The position numbers were made by a program, and so were the translations under genes. From Pseudomonadota bacterium (GTDB lineage Bacteria; Desulfobacterota; Desulfobulbia; Desulfobulbales; Desulfocapsaceae), in contig JAEYNP010000114.1 in assembly GCA_023412495.1 (NCBI GenBank), forward strand, positions 1-64,000: a stretch of DNA of 64,000 nt, given 5' to 3'. This document shows positions 8,520 through 22,467 of the stretch, piece by piece. Position 1 is the first letter of the stretch. Each line of letters begins with the position of its first letter. The notes under the pieces were generated by a model. The model was not told the origin of the DNA. It did not search any database and saw only the letters and a program-made list of their open reading frames with translations.

Positions 8520-9014
8520 ATGGACGACAAGCTGACGATTCTGAAGGAAAGTCTGCCCAAGGCGATGTTGCAGGCGCTCAATCCCGAGACAAAAAATGCA
8601 GTGCCTCAAGCACTCCTGCGCGGCGACCTGGTGGTGATCAGCCGGTTTCCTTTCAAAGTCGGCAGGGAATCGAGGGTAGTCATGATCGACAGCAAACTCG
8701 AACGCGTTGAACGTCACAAAAAAGATGACACCCCGCCGAATAACGACCTCTACCTGATGGATCGCTGCCAACGCTTGAACATTTCCCGGGAACACTTTCA
8801 GATCGAGAAGAACGCCGCCGGCTACCGGCTGGTGGACCGTGGCAGTGCCTGCGGCACCAAGGTGGAAGGCGTCAAGGTCGGCGGCGGGAACAACGGTGGA
8901 TCGGTGGAACTGCAGGACGGTGATGTGATCGCGGTGGGTGCCGCCGGCACCCCTTATCTCTTCCGGTTTATCACCTTCGATGAATACTGCCTGGTTCGCC
9001 GGGACGCGTCGTAG
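8520..9014 (+). CDS. FHA-domain protein
   Basis: The 164-aa protein carries a forkhead-associated domain, a phosphothreonine-peptide binding fold. Visible hallmarks: FKVGRES with the conserved G-R (about residue 42), NISREHFQIE with S-x-x-H (about 90), and the G-T dipeptide in SACGTKV (about 115). Between strands there is an acidic/basic insert (KKDDTPPNNDLYLMDR). There is no kinase, catalytic or membrane domain, so it is presumably an adaptor. No Ser/Thr kinase or type VI secretion gene lies nearby to identify a partner. It converges with folP, 45 bases apart. Confidence 0.88.
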   Translation: MDDKLTILKESLPKAMLQALNPETKNAVPQALLRGDLVVISRFPFKVGRESRVVMIDSKLERVERHKKDDTPPNNDLYLMDRCQRLNISREHFQIEKNAAGYRLVDRGSACGTKVEGVKVGGGNNGGSVELQDGDVIAVGAAGTPYLFRFITFDEYCLVRRDAS

Positions 9015-9059
9015 ATCCTGCCTGGGTTGCCGGGGTGGGATTCTAGAAATAATCCTGCC

Positions 9060-9865
9060 TTAGTCCGCCTTTCGCAGCGCCTCGGCGATCAGCAGGGCCT
9101 GCCGGGTCGCGGCCACATTGTGAACCCTGACGATGGCCATCCCGCCGAGGCAGAATGCCGCCGCCACCCCGGTCACTGCGTCCCGTTCCGCTTCCACGGG
9201 GATCCCGGCGATCTCCCCCAGGAATCGCTTCCGACTGTGGCCGAGCAGCACCGGCAGCCCGAAAATGGATAATCTATTCAGGTGCTTCAGAATCGACAGA
9301 TTATGGGCGATGGTTTTGCCGAAGCCGATGCCGGGGTCGACGATCAGCCGGCTCCTCTCCACTCCGTTGGCGGTGATCCAGTCGATCCGCTCCCGGAAGA
9401 AATCGAGGATATCCTCGACGACATCCCTGTACTGCGGCTTGATCTGCATATCGGCAGGAGTACCCTTCATATGCATGATGATGATCGGGACGTCGGTCTC
9501 CCTTGCCACCGTGATCATCTCCGGATCGTGACGCAGGGCCGAGATATCGTTGATGATGCCCGCTCCTGCCCGGAGGGCGGCTCTCGCCACCGCCGCCTTG
9601 GTGGTGTCGATGGAGATGAGGATGTCATGTTTCCGGCGAACCGCCTCGATGACCGGAATGACCCGCCCCAGTTCCTCTTCCAGGGAAACCGGGGCGGCAA
9701 AGGGACGGGTGGATTCGCCGCCGACGTCGAGGATATCGGCGCCGTCGGCGATCAGGCGGTCGGCCTGGGCGACGGCTGCCTCAAAGGAGGCAAAGTTGCC
9801 GCCGTCGGAAAAGGAGTCGGGCGTCACGTTGAGTATGCCCATTATCCGGAGGCCCGTTTTCGTCA

Positions 9866-9866
<1 letters not shown>
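9060..9866 (-). CDS. folP: Dihydropteroate synthase
   Basis: Joins 4-aminobenzoate to hydroxymethyldihydropterin diphosphate in folate synthesis. The 268-aa length fits the family. Signature motifs: MGILNVTPDSFSDGG at the N-terminus (pterin-diphosphate site), ADILDVGGESTRP (about 45), IDTTKAAVA, NDISAL, DPGIGFGKT (about 177) and GHSRKRFLG (about 207). The start codon overlaps the ftsH stop by one base (TGATG), so the two are translationally coupled. The ftsH-folP order is common in bacteria. Confidence 0.97.
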
Positions 9867-11860
<1,994 letters not shown>

Positions 11861-12093
11861 AGAGGTCTCCGGTGCTCCTGTTTTGGTTAATTTCGCCCAT
11901 GCTCCTCAACGACTACTATCGTAACTCTCTTCATGAGCTGCGATATCCATCATCGGCAATCGTATGTCCCTAGGATCGTTGTTAAAATACATGGGCACTG
12001 GCAACTGTTGGTATCTGTAATCACAGGCTAAAGATAACTCTGAAAACGAGAATGTCGAGCCTGCGATCTTTTTATCTTAACCTGTCACATGTT

Positions 12094-15306
<3,213 letters not shown>

Positions 15307-15377
15307 AGGTCTGTCAGTGTGTCTTGTCGTTTTTAAGTTGTCCCGATCAGGGTGAGATTTTTGGCCAGATGGCTCGG

Positions 15378-16502
15378 CTATTTCTTGCGCATCATATCGA
15401 TGAAGCGGTCGAAGAGGTAGATCGCGTCATGGGGGCCGGGGGCGAATTCCGGATGATACTGCACGGAAAAGGCCGGGTATTTGGTATGCCGCATGCCTTC
15501 GAGGCTGTTGTCGTTCAAGTTGATATGGGTGATCTCCACGTCGCCGGGCGGAAGCGTTTTGATGTCGATACAGAAGCCGTGGTTCTGGGAGGTGATTTCC
15601 ACATGGCCGGTGGTCAGGTCCTTGACCGGCTGGTTCCCGCCGCGGTGGCCGAATTTTAGCTTGTAGGCCCGCCCGCCGTAGGCGAGGCCGAGGATCTGGT
15701 GGCCGAGGCAGATGCCGAAGATGGGCACGCGGCCGAGCAGGGCCCGCACCGTCTCCACCACGCCCTCGACGCCCTCCGGGTCGCCGGGGCCGTTGCTGAG
15801 GAAGACCCCGTCCGGGTTCATCGCCAGGACCTCGGCGGCGCTGGTCCCCGCCGGCACGACCTGGACCTGGCAGCCCTTCTCGGTCAAGAGGCGGAGCTGA
15901 TTGAATTTGATGCCGAAATCGAAAGCGACCACCCGCAGCGGATTGACCATTCCCGGCTGTGCGGTGCTGAAGTTGGTGCCCGGCACAGGACAGTTGTCGG
16001 CCCAGCCGTAGGGTTCCTTGCAGGTGATGTCCCGCACCAGATCCTGGCCGATGAAGCCCGGCCATTCATTTGCGCGTCTGACCAGAGACTCCCGGTCGAG
16101 ATCCAGAGTCGAGACGATGCCCTTCATCGCCCCTTTGGAGCGGATGTGCCGGACGAGGGCCCTGGTGTCGAAGCCTTCCACCCCGAGCACCCCGAATTTC
16201 TGGAGAAACTCGGCGAGCGACAGTCTGGAGCGATGGTTCGATGGGTAGGCGTTATATTCCTTGATGAGGAAGGCTCTGGGATAGATAGCCGCCGATTCCA
16301 TATCCTCGGGATTGATCCCGTAGTTGCCGATGAGCGGGTAGGTCATGGTCACGATCTGCCCGGTGTAGGATGGATCGGTGAGAACTTCCTGATATCCGCT
16401 GAGGGAGGTATTGAAGACAATCTCTCCGACCGCTTCACCTGGGCCGGTAAAGGATTGCCCCGCAAAGACAGTCCCATCTTCCAGAGCGATAAGTGCTTTC
16501 AT
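15378..16502 (-). CDS. carA: Carbamoyl-phosphate synthase small subunit
   Basis: Glutamine amidotransferase subunit, 374 aa, that hydrolyses glutamine and channels ammonia to CarB. The N-terminal CPSase domain starts [12 protein letters not shown]. The class I amidotransferase domain carries the nucleophile in [13 protein letters not shown] (about residue 262), with the His/Glu pair in [11 protein letters not shown] near the C-terminus. AGAGGAACACC precedes the ATG. It is followed by carB. A promoter candidate lies about 200 bases upstream, leaving a leader of roughly 190 nt whose function is not evident. Confidence 0.98.
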   Translation of the reverse strand: MKALIALEDGTVFAGQSFTGPGEAVGEIVFNTSLSGYQEVLTDPSYTGQIVTMTYPLIGNYGINPEDMESAAIYPRAFLIKEYNAYPSNHRSRLSLAEFLQKFGVLGVEGFDTRALVRHIRSKGAMKGIVSTLDLDRESLVRRANEWPGFIGQDLVRDITCKEPYGWADNCPVPGTNFSTAQPGMVNPLRVVAFDFGIKFNQLRLLTEKGCQVQVVPAGTSAAEVLAMNPDGVFLSNGPGDPEGVEGVVETVRALLGRVPIFGICLGHQILGLAYGGRAYKLKFGHRGGNQPVKDLTTGHVEITSQNHGFCIDIKTLPPGDVEITHINLNDNSLEGMRHTKYPAFSVQYHPEFAPGPHDAIYLFDRFIDMMRKK

Positions 16503-16698
16503 GGTGTTCCTCTATGTGCGACGATTTCGGTGCAGAGCGAAAAGTCTTTCGCGCCTTTGGAAAGGAGGGTCGTTCGTGCTCTTTCCGGTGTTGCTGCGAT
16601 TTCTGTCCATTGATAATGCGCTGCGGGGCCTGGCAGGGCATCCGGCGAGTGGAAGGGAAATTTTTTTGTCCCTCTTGAATCTGCAGACAAAACTGCAA

Positions 16699-16728
16699 TA
16701 TATAACCTGATAAGGCTGGCTACGTCAA
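16699..16728 (-). promoter_or_regulatory. Promoter of carAB
   Basis: Read on the minus strand, TTGACG (16728-16723) and TATATA (16704-16699) are separated by 18 bases, close to the sigma-70 consensus. Transcription would start near 16690, giving a leader of about 190 nt before carA. Confidence 0.6.
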
Positions 16729-16734
16729 CCGTAA

Positions 16735-16872
16735 TGCGGGCTGTCGCCCGCAACCCAAGGGTTGTGATCCCCTCCCACAGCAGAGGGGACTCTTTTCAGT
16801 ACCCCCTTGAGGGGTATTAGTACCTTAGGAAATCGTTTCTAAAAAACAAGAAACGATTTCCTAAGGTACTAA
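16735..16872 (+). repeat. Dispersed repeat family B, copy 1, with perfect 24-bp dyad
   Basis: Modules in order: hairpin GCGGGC-TGTC-GCCCGC; the conserved stretch ACCCAAG...ATCCCCTCCCAC.GCAGA; a small TACCCC/GGGGTA hairpin; then two perfect 24-base arms at 16817-16840 and 16849-16872 (TTAGTACCTTAGGAAATCG... and its exact complement) around an 8-base A-rich loop. A shorter copy in reverse orientation lies at 29134-29230. No open reading frame is inside. The dyad would form a very stable hairpin in RNA from either strand and could terminate transcription between the divergent genes. Confidence 0.85.
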
Positions 16873-17156
16873 TTCGGCTGGCAGGGGCCGCAGCGGGAAT
16901 TCCACGAGAATGTAATCATCAGCTAATTTCTTGCGGATTTTTTCCTGCGAATTTGTTAAAGATGTCGTTTCCTGCTCAGTAATCCTGATTGATTTGACAA
17001 GTAAAACTGATTAGCGTCATTGGACGCCGCAGGCAGTCGAACCGGTTTTGCCGGTTGGAAGAGGAATTGAAGGGTGCCGGGTTGCCCGGTTCCCTTTGTG
17101 GGGGGTAAGTAACGATTGAAGGAGGATCCGGTAGAACAACCGGATAAGGAGTTCCA

Positions 17157-18599
17157 TTGAAAAAGAGAATTCTAGTTGCAAACCGTGGCGAAATCGCCAT
17201 CCGCCTGATCAGGGCCATCCAGGAAATGGGATACGAGGCGATCGCCGTGTATGAAACTCCAGACGAGATGTCCCGGCACATCCGCATCGCCGATGAGGCC
17301 GTCCTGCTGGGGGATGGCCCGCGCAGCGACTATCTGAACATCGAGAAGGTCATCCGCGCCGCCAAACGGTCCGAAGCCTGCGCCATCCACCCGGGTTACG
17401 GCTTTCTCGCTGAAAATCCCTATTTCGCCAAGGCCTGCGAAAAGACCGACATCATCTTCATCGGCCCCACTTCGGACATCATCGCCAACCTCGGCAACAA
17501 GGTGGTGGCCCGAAAAATCATGGCGGAGGCGGGAATCCCCATGGTCCCCGGCACCTCCACCCTTAAACAGGGCAAGGAGGGCGTGGCCGAGGCGCTGGAG
17601 TTCGCCGCCCGTTACGGCTATCCGATTATGCTCAAAGCCACCTCCGGCGGCGGGGGACGGGGGATCCGGCGGATCGAATCGGATATCGAGATGAAAGAGC
17701 AGATCCCAATCGCCCGGGCCGAGGCGCTGGCCTCCTTCAACGACGACTCCGTATATCTCGAGAAGGTGATCGTCAACCCGAAACACGTCGAGGTCCAGAT
17801 CCTGGCCGACAGCCACGGCAACACGGTTCACCTCGGCACCCGCGACTGCTCGATCCAGCGGCGCAACCAGAAGCTCATCGAGATCGCCCCGTCGATGATC
17901 AAGGACAAGAAGCTGATCGACGAGATCTGCGAGACGGCGGTGCGCGCCGCCAGGGCCGCCAACTACTTGAACGCCGGGACGGTGGAGTTTTTGATCGATC
18001 AGGATATGAACTACTATTTCATGGAGATCAACACCCGGGTCCAGGTGGAGCACACCGTGACCGAGATGATCACCGGCATCGATATCGTCCGCAACCAGAT
18101 CAACATCGCCTTCGGCAAGCCGCTCTCATTCACCCAGGACGACGTGCAGATCCGCGGCCATGCCATCGAGGTGCGGATCAACGCCGAGGACCCGAAGAAC
18201 GACTTCATGCCGGAAGGCGGCAAGAAGGTCTCGGTCTACCGGTCCACCGGCGGTTTCGGGGTTCGCCTCGACGGTTTCGTCTACCAGGGCTATATCATCC
18301 CGGAAGTATATGACTCCCTGCTGGTCAAGCTGACGGTGCACGGCTTCACCTGGGACGAGACGGTCGGCCGCCTCAAGCGTTGCCTGCAGAACTTTGCCAT
18401 CAGGGGACCGAAGACGACCATCCCCTTCTATCTGAACATCGCCGATGAGAAGGATTTTCTGAGCGGCAATTTCGACACCTCCTACATCGAGACGCACCCG
18501 CATATCTTCCACTACGATGAGGATTCGAGCGAGGTCGGCAAGCTTTCGCGCTTCATCGCCCAACTCCAGTACCGCCGGGAGAACCCGTTCGCTAAATAA
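17157..18599 (+). CDS. Biotin carboxylase subunit of a two-subunit biotin carboxylase (pyruvate carboxylase A type)
   Basis: ATP-dependent carboxylation of biotin on the partner subunit. The 480-aa length suits stand-alone biotin carboxylases. Motifs: KRILVANRGEIAIRLIRA at the N-terminus, HPGYGFLAEN (about 78), the glycine-rich ATP-grasp loop KATSGGGGRGIR (about 160), EKVIVNPKHVEVQILAD, RDCSIQRRNQK, and FMEINTRVQVEHTVTE with the catalytic Glu/Asn/Arg/Gln set. The start is a TTG with AAGGAG five bases upstream. The carboxyltransferase/biotin subunit follows 55 bases downstream. The pairing resembles the PycA/PycB pyruvate carboxylase of archaea and many Desulfobacterota; by itself the chain could equally serve acetyl-CoA carboxylase, so the context decides. 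Confidence 0.93.
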   Translation: MKKRILVANRGEIAIRLIRAIQEMGYEAIAVYETPDEMSRHIRIADEAVLLGDGPRSDYLNIEKVIRAAKRSEACAIHPGYGFLAENPYFAKACEKTDIIFIGPTSDIIANLGNKVVARKIMAEAGIPMVPGTSTLKQGKEGVAEALEFAARYGYPIMLKATSGGGGRGIRRIESDIEMKEQIPIARAEALASFNDDSVYLEKVIVNPKHVEVQILADSHGNTVHLGTRDCSIQRRNQKLIEIAPSMIKDKKLIDEICETAVRAARAANYLNAGTVEFLIDQDMNYYFMEINTRVQVEHTVTEMITGIDIVRNQINIAFGKPLSFTQDDVQIRGHAIEVRINAEDPKNDFMPEGGKKVSVYRSTGGFGVRLDGFVYQGYIIPEVYDSLLVKLTVHGFTWDETVGRLKRCLQNFAIRGPKTTIPFYLNIADEKDFLSGNFDTSYIETHPHIFHYDEDSSEVGKLSRFIAQLQYRRENPFAK

Positions 18600-18654
18600 G
18601 ATTGACTGCCGCAACCATTCAAAATCTCTAGAACCTTCCGGAAAGGATTTGCAT

Positions 18655-20562
18655 ATGACGCGTATCATCCAGGGAACTCCCGTCAAGGACATTATCAACA
18701 CCCTGCGCTCGGCGAAAGGGTATTACATCACCAACACCGCTCGCGACCAGTCCCAGTCCGACTTCAAAAACCGGGTTTTGCTGCACACCGATCTCCTGGC
18801 CGCCGAAAATCGGGAAAAAGTCGGCTATTTTTCCCTCGAGATCACCGGCGGCGCCTCGATCCACGTGGACATCCTGCGCAAGCAGGTCGATCCTTTCCTC
18901 AAGCTGAAGAAGCTGCGGGAAGAGATGCCGCACACCATGTTCCAGACCCTCTGCCGGGGGGTGAATCTCTTCGGCTACCGCCCGTATCCCCAGAACATCA
19001 TTCGGTTCACGGTACGGGAATTCGCCAAGTATGTGGATGTGTGGCGGACCTTCGACTTCCTCAACCATGTACCGAACATGCTCGCGGTTTTCGAGGAGGT
19101 CGGCCGCGCGGGCAAGCTCAACGAGCCCTGCATCTGCTTTTCCACCGGCCCCGAGCATACCAATGAGTTCTATGTCGGCAAGGCTGAGGAAATCATCGCG
19201 ATAACGGGACAGGACATCACCCTCTGCATCAAGAACCACGGCGGACTCGGCACCCCCAAGAGGATCGGCGAACTGGTCGACGCCTTGAAGCAGCGCTTCC
19301 CCGACGTCCCCATCCACTACCACGGCCACAACACCGACGGCAACGATGTCGGCAGGATCGTCGAGGCGGTGCGCAGCGGGGCCACCATTGTCGATGCGGC
19401 CGATTCCGCCTTCAGCGGCTTTTATGGACCTCCGCCGGTGCTCACCGTGGTGCAGACCCTGAGGGAGTACGGCTACGAGCCGGTGGGGCTCGACGAGGAG
19501 GCGGTGATAGCCACCTCAGAGGTCATCCGCGACCAGCGGAAGTACTACGAGCAGTTCGAATCGCAGATCAAGGGCTTCCAGCCCACCGTCCAGATTCACA
19601 AGCTGCCGGGCGGGGCCATGGGCTCGAGCCTCGAGCAGGCGGCCAAGGGCGGCTTTCTCGACAAGATGCCGGACATCCTGCACAAGGAGCTGCCCCGGGT
19701 CCAGAAGGAACTGGGGAATTACTGGTCGGTGACACCCGGCTCGCAGATCCTCTGGACCACCGCGGTGGCTAACGTCCTGGGCGGCGAGCGCTACGGCAAC
19801 CCATCCGGCGACCTGCGTAACCTGCTGTTGGGAAAATACGGGCCCTTTCCCTTCTATCAGCCGGAGGAATGGATCTACCAGAAGGTGCTCGGCGACGACT
19901 GGCGCAGGGTGCTGGAAGAGGAGGGCGGTGCGGAGGCGATCCCCGACATGGATCTTGCCCATGAACGGTACGCCCTGTCCGAACTCATCGGCGGCGAGCC
20001 AACCGACGAACAGCTCGTCCTCTACCTTCAGCATCCGAACGATGCTGTGGAGTTTTTCAAGTTCACCGAAAAGTACGGCCAGGTCCATGTGCTGCCGCCG
20101 TCGATCTTTTTCCATCGCGGCGGCTTTGCCATCGGAGAAAAGCTGCCCTTCCGGGACCATTACGGCAAGCAGCACATGATCGAGATAGGTCCGACTACCA
20201 AAACAGACTCGGGCGAGACAACCATATACCTCAATATCGACCACCACCCGTCGATTTTCAATTTCAAAGAGAAGCCGGCGGGCCAGCAGCCGGGCGAGGC
20301 CCTGATTCTCAGCAAGGAGGAGATCCTCGATCTCGCCAAGGCGGGTGACGTCCGTTCGCCGTTTTCCGGCACCATAGTGGAAATTTCCGTGGAAGAAGGA
20401 CAGGAGGTCCTGGCCGGAGACCGGGTGGCGATCATGGAGGCCATGAAGATGCAGACTCCCATTCTCTCGGAAATGGACGGCATCGTCACCTCGGTCTTCG
20501 CCAAAAAGGGCGACAGCCTGAAACCCGGCGGCAAGATCCTGAAAATCGACAAGAACGAATAG
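18655..20562 (+). CDS. Carboxyltransferase/biotinyl subunit (pyruvate carboxylase B or OadA type)
   Basis: The 635-aa chain has a carboxyltransferase TIM barrel (about 1-300), a PYC_OADA domain (to about 470) and a C-terminal biotinyl domain with the acceptor Lys598 in EAMKMQTP. In the barrel, RDxxQS (RDQSQS, about residue 32), the lysine of LCIKN (about 195) and the HYH of the IHYHGHNTDGN strand match catalytic and metal-binding positions of the family. Two positions differ from the usual form: the residue after the lysine is Asn where Asp is typical, and the pattern after HYH reads GHNTDG rather than THDTSG. The adjacent biotin carboxylase makes an ATP-driven pyruvate carboxylase the best guess. 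A transcarboxylase 5S role, known in propionate-producing Desulfobulbus, cannot be excluded. Confidence 0.88.
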   Translation: MTRIIQGTPVKDIINTLRSAKGYYITNTARDQSQSDFKNRVLLHTDLLAAENREKVGYFSLEITGGASIHVDILRKQVDPFLKLKKLREEMPHTMFQTLCRGVNLFGYRPYPQNIIRFTVREFAKYVDVWRTFDFLNHVPNMLAVFEEVGRAGKLNEPCICFSTGPEHTNEFYVGKAEEIIAITGQDITLCIKNHGGLGTPKRIGELVDALKQRFPDVPIHYHGHNTDGNDVGRIVEAVRSGATIVDAADSAFSGFYGPPPVLTVVQTLREYGYEPVGLDEEAVIATSEVIRDQRKYYEQFESQIKGFQPTVQIHKLPGGAMGSSLEQAAKGGFLDKMPDILHKELPRVQKELGNYWSVTPGSQILWTTAVANVLGGERYGNPSGDLRNLLLGKYGPFPFYQPEEWIYQKVLGDDWRRVLEEEGGAEAIPDMDLAHERYALSELIGGEPTDEQLVLYLQHPNDAVEFFKFTEKYGQVHVLPPSIFFHRGGFAIGEKLPFRDHYGKQHMIEIGPTTKTDSGETTIYLNIDHHPSIFNFKEKPAGQQPGEALILSKEEILDLAKAGDVRSPFSGTIVEISVEEGQEVLAGDRVAIMEAMKMQTPILSEMDGIVTSVFAKKGDSLKPGGKILKIDKNE

Positions 20563-20576
20563 ACCCGCCTCATTGT

Positions 20577-20605
20577 CGCCGGAGGTTGAAGGTTCCCCTC
20601 CGGCG
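20577..20605. other. Stem-loop after the carboxylase operon
   Basis: CGCCGGAGG (20577-20585) pairs with CCTCCGGCG (20597-20605), 15 bases after the stop codon. No T-run follows, so it may protect the 3' end or assist Rho-dependent termination rather than act as an intrinsic terminator. Confidence 0.5.
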
Positions 20606-20626
20606 GCTCCGCCATCAGCGGCTGCC

Positions 20627-20782
20627 AGGAGGCTGTCGGATTATGGCAATTTTTCTACGGGTGGACAGGGTGGACCAAGTGGACTGAGTTGATCGCTTGG
20701 CAGCCGGTTGTCATGTCCACAATGTCCATCCTGTCCATCCGCTCTCGGATATTACAGAAAGTGCATAATCCGACAGTCTCCT
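20627..20782. mobile_element. MITE-like element, family C copy 1, with 21-22 bp terminal inverted repeats
   Basis: The left end AGGAGGCTGTCGGATTATGG (20627 on) and right end TGCATAATCCGACAGTCTCC (20762-20782) are near-perfect inverted copies. Inside lies a second, imperfect inverted pair built from GTGGACA/TGGACC units (20660-20685) and their complement (20713-20738). There is no reading frame of note. The right end overlaps the stop codon of the rhomboid gene (20781-20783). A degenerate copy lies at 31043-31124. The shape suits a non-autonomous miniature element; no matching transposase is in the window. Confidence 0.75.
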
Positions 20783-21629
20783 ACCTCAAAAACGCCGAGC
20801 TCAGGCCGTTTGCGCATGACCAGAGCAGGCTCAGCAGGGTGACGGCCACGCACAGCAAGGCCAAGACCTTGTGGTTGAAGTTCTCCTCCCTCCGTTCCCG
20901 GTAACCGAGGAGATAGGCGAGCAGCGCTCCGCAAAGCATCCCGCCGCCGTGGGCCCAGTTATTGATTCCCGGCACCAGAAAACCGAAAATGAAGATGCCC
21001 AGAGCCCAGCCCCCGATCTGGCCGAAGACCGCTTCCCCGTAAACCCCGCCGCGGCTCTTGCCGTAGTAGAGCAGGGCGCCGATCAGGCTGCAGATGGCGG
21101 CCGAGGCGCCGAGGGTAAAGGGAATGCCGGCGAGGGTGGAAACCACAAAACCTCCAACGCTTCCCAAGGTGTAGAGGACGATCGTTCTGTTCAGGCCGTA
21201 TTCCAGGATAACGAGAGGCGCGAGCTGCCGGAATGCGAGCATGTTGAAGAGGATGTGCAGCAGCCCGCCATGCAGGTAGCCGGCCGTTATCAACGACCAC
21301 CAGTGACCTCTATAGAAGAGGGGAATGACTCCCGTCGCCCCGAGCTCGATGAGGCTTCCGCTGCTGGGGGAAAGAAATGCCAGTGGGTTGAAACTGAGGT
21401 TGGCGGAGCGAAAACCCAGGGCGAGCGACAACAGGAACATGAAGACGTTCATGACGATCAGGGCGGTAACCAGCCGGTCGGAAGCGCCGGGACCGGAGAA
21501 GAGCAGGGTACTTTTCCATTTCGCCCCCGGTTTTTTCAAGCCGCAGTGGGGACAATTGGGGGCCGAACTGCTGACCAGTTTTCTACAGTTGGGGCAAAGC
21601 AGAGCCCTGGAGGTTTTGTTCGCCGACAT
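20781..21629 (-). CDS. Rhomboid-family intramembrane serine protease with zinc-ribbon N-terminus
   Basis: The 282-aa membrane protein begins with a small zinc ribbon (CPNC at 12-15, CPHC at 26-29) followed by about six to seven transmembrane segments. Rhomboid features: HGGLLHILFNM with H-x3-N (about 120-129), nucleophile Ser176 in GASAAI, and the base His227 in NNWAHGGG. Rhomboids cut transmembrane substrates within the membrane; the substrate here is unknown. The ATG at 21629 has AGGAG 5 bases upstream; an upstream in-frame ATG at 21686 lacks support. The stop codon is shared with the right end of a miniature element. Confidence 0.9.
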   Translation of the reverse strand: MSANKTSRALLCPNCRKLVSSSAPNCPHCGLKKPGAKWKSTLLFSGPGASDRLVTALIVMNVFMFLLSLALGFRSANLSFNPLAFLSPSSGSLIELGATGVIPLFYRGHWWSLITAGYLHGGLLHILFNMLAFRQLAPLVILEYGLNRTIVLYTLGSVGGFVVSTLAGIPFTLGASAAICSLIGALLYYGKSRGGVYGEAVFGQIGGWALGIFIFGFLVPGINNWAHGGGMLCGALLAYLLGYRERREENFNHKVLALLCVAVTLLSLLWSCANGLSSAFLR

Positions 21630-21775
21630 GCTTTCTCCTGTAAAATTGAAGCGAAGGCAGGATTGGGGAAAGTTCTTCGCTGACACTCTATTCTTTTACA
21701 CTCACTCTGTCGAGAAAACTCCTCCGGCGATGGTGAGTGAGGGGGAGAAGGAGGGTAACAGTCGGGGGAATTGCA

Positions 21776-22264
21776 TCAGGAATGATGGGATTCTTTTTTC
21801 GCCTGAGTTTTTTCCATACGTTCCTTCAGCCGGGCATTGCGCTCGGCAACTTCCGGATTACCCTCGTACCAGGGAGGGATATCGTCGTAATCGGGGATGC
21901 CGTCATCTATCATATAGCGGGAATTGGGGTTGTGCGGATAGCCGGAGGCCACTCCGCCGGCGCAGACCACCAGGAGCCCTTCCCCATGCGCCTTGAGGGC
22001 CCGCCGTGCCACGGGCGATACACGCACCGCATCTCCCTTGGTCAGCTCCAGCAGTTCGTCGTCGACCAGGATAAGGCCGCTGCCCTCCATGACCAGATAG
22101 ACTTCTTCCTGCTCACGATGGCGATGGGTGAAGGTATAGCCTTCATCGGGCGGCAGCTTGATCAGGCCGAGGGCGACACTCTGCAGTTCCAGTTGATGCC
22201 GGGGGCTGGTGAGCCAGGGAAGACTGTCGAAATCGAAATGACATTTGGTGTAGTTCATAGCCAC
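21776..22264 (-). CDS. Cupin-domain protein
   Basis: A small beta-barrel protein of 162 aa. Cupin motif 1 is visible as THRHREQEEVYLVMEGSG (about 46-64; His, His, Glu ligands) and motif 2 as KGDAVRVSP...RALKAHGEG (about 75-95). The C-terminal 50 residues are rich in charge and tyrosine/tryptophan and outside the fold. Cupins range from isomerases to dioxygenases and sugar-binding proteins; nothing here fixes the reaction. It is probably monocistronic, with 146 bases to the rhomboid gene and about 200 to the rhodanese gene. Confidence 0.85.
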   Translation of the reverse strand: MAMNYTKCHFDFDSLPWLTSPRHQLELQSVALGLIKLPPDEGYTFTHRHREQEEVYLVMEGSGLILVDDELLELTKGDAVRVSPVARRALKAHGEGLLVVCAGGVASGYPHNPNSRYMIDDGIPDYDDIPPWYEGNPEVAERNARLKERMEKTQAKKESHHS

Positions 22265-22409
22265 GTCCGGAGGTGGGGAGAAGAAAACCTATCCGTAAGG
22301 ATAAGCGAAAACCTTGCCGGAGTCAACGGACAGCGAAATATCGAAGAGAGGCGCTCAGACCATTTGCTGAACAACCGGATCGTATGAATGGACGTTTATC
22401 GGAGAGGTG

Positions 22410-22435
22410 GTGGGGGGGATTTTTTCACCCCCCAC
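22410..22435. other. Hairpin after the rhodanese selenoprotein gene
   Basis: GTGGGGGG (from 22410) pairs with CCCCCCAC (22428-22435) about 33 bases past the stop codon of the leftward rhodanese gene. On the transcribed strand no U-run follows, so it is a 3' stem-loop rather than a textbook terminator. Confidence 0.45.
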
Positions 22436-22467
22436 ATAATGGCGACCAGCATGCTCAGTTTATTCTA

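Larger units (their letters stand above)
16503..17156. other. Divergent intergenic region between carA and the carboxylase gene
   Basis: This 654-base gap holds the carA leader and promoter, then a family B repeat with a perfect 24-bp dyad (16735-16872), then about 280 bases leading to the carboxylase. In the last part, AACCGG-TTTTG-CCGGTT (17039-17055) and CCGGG-TTG-CCCGG (17074-17086) could form leader hairpins. A TTGACA at 16994 has no good -10 partner. I see no coding sequence. Confidence 0.6.
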
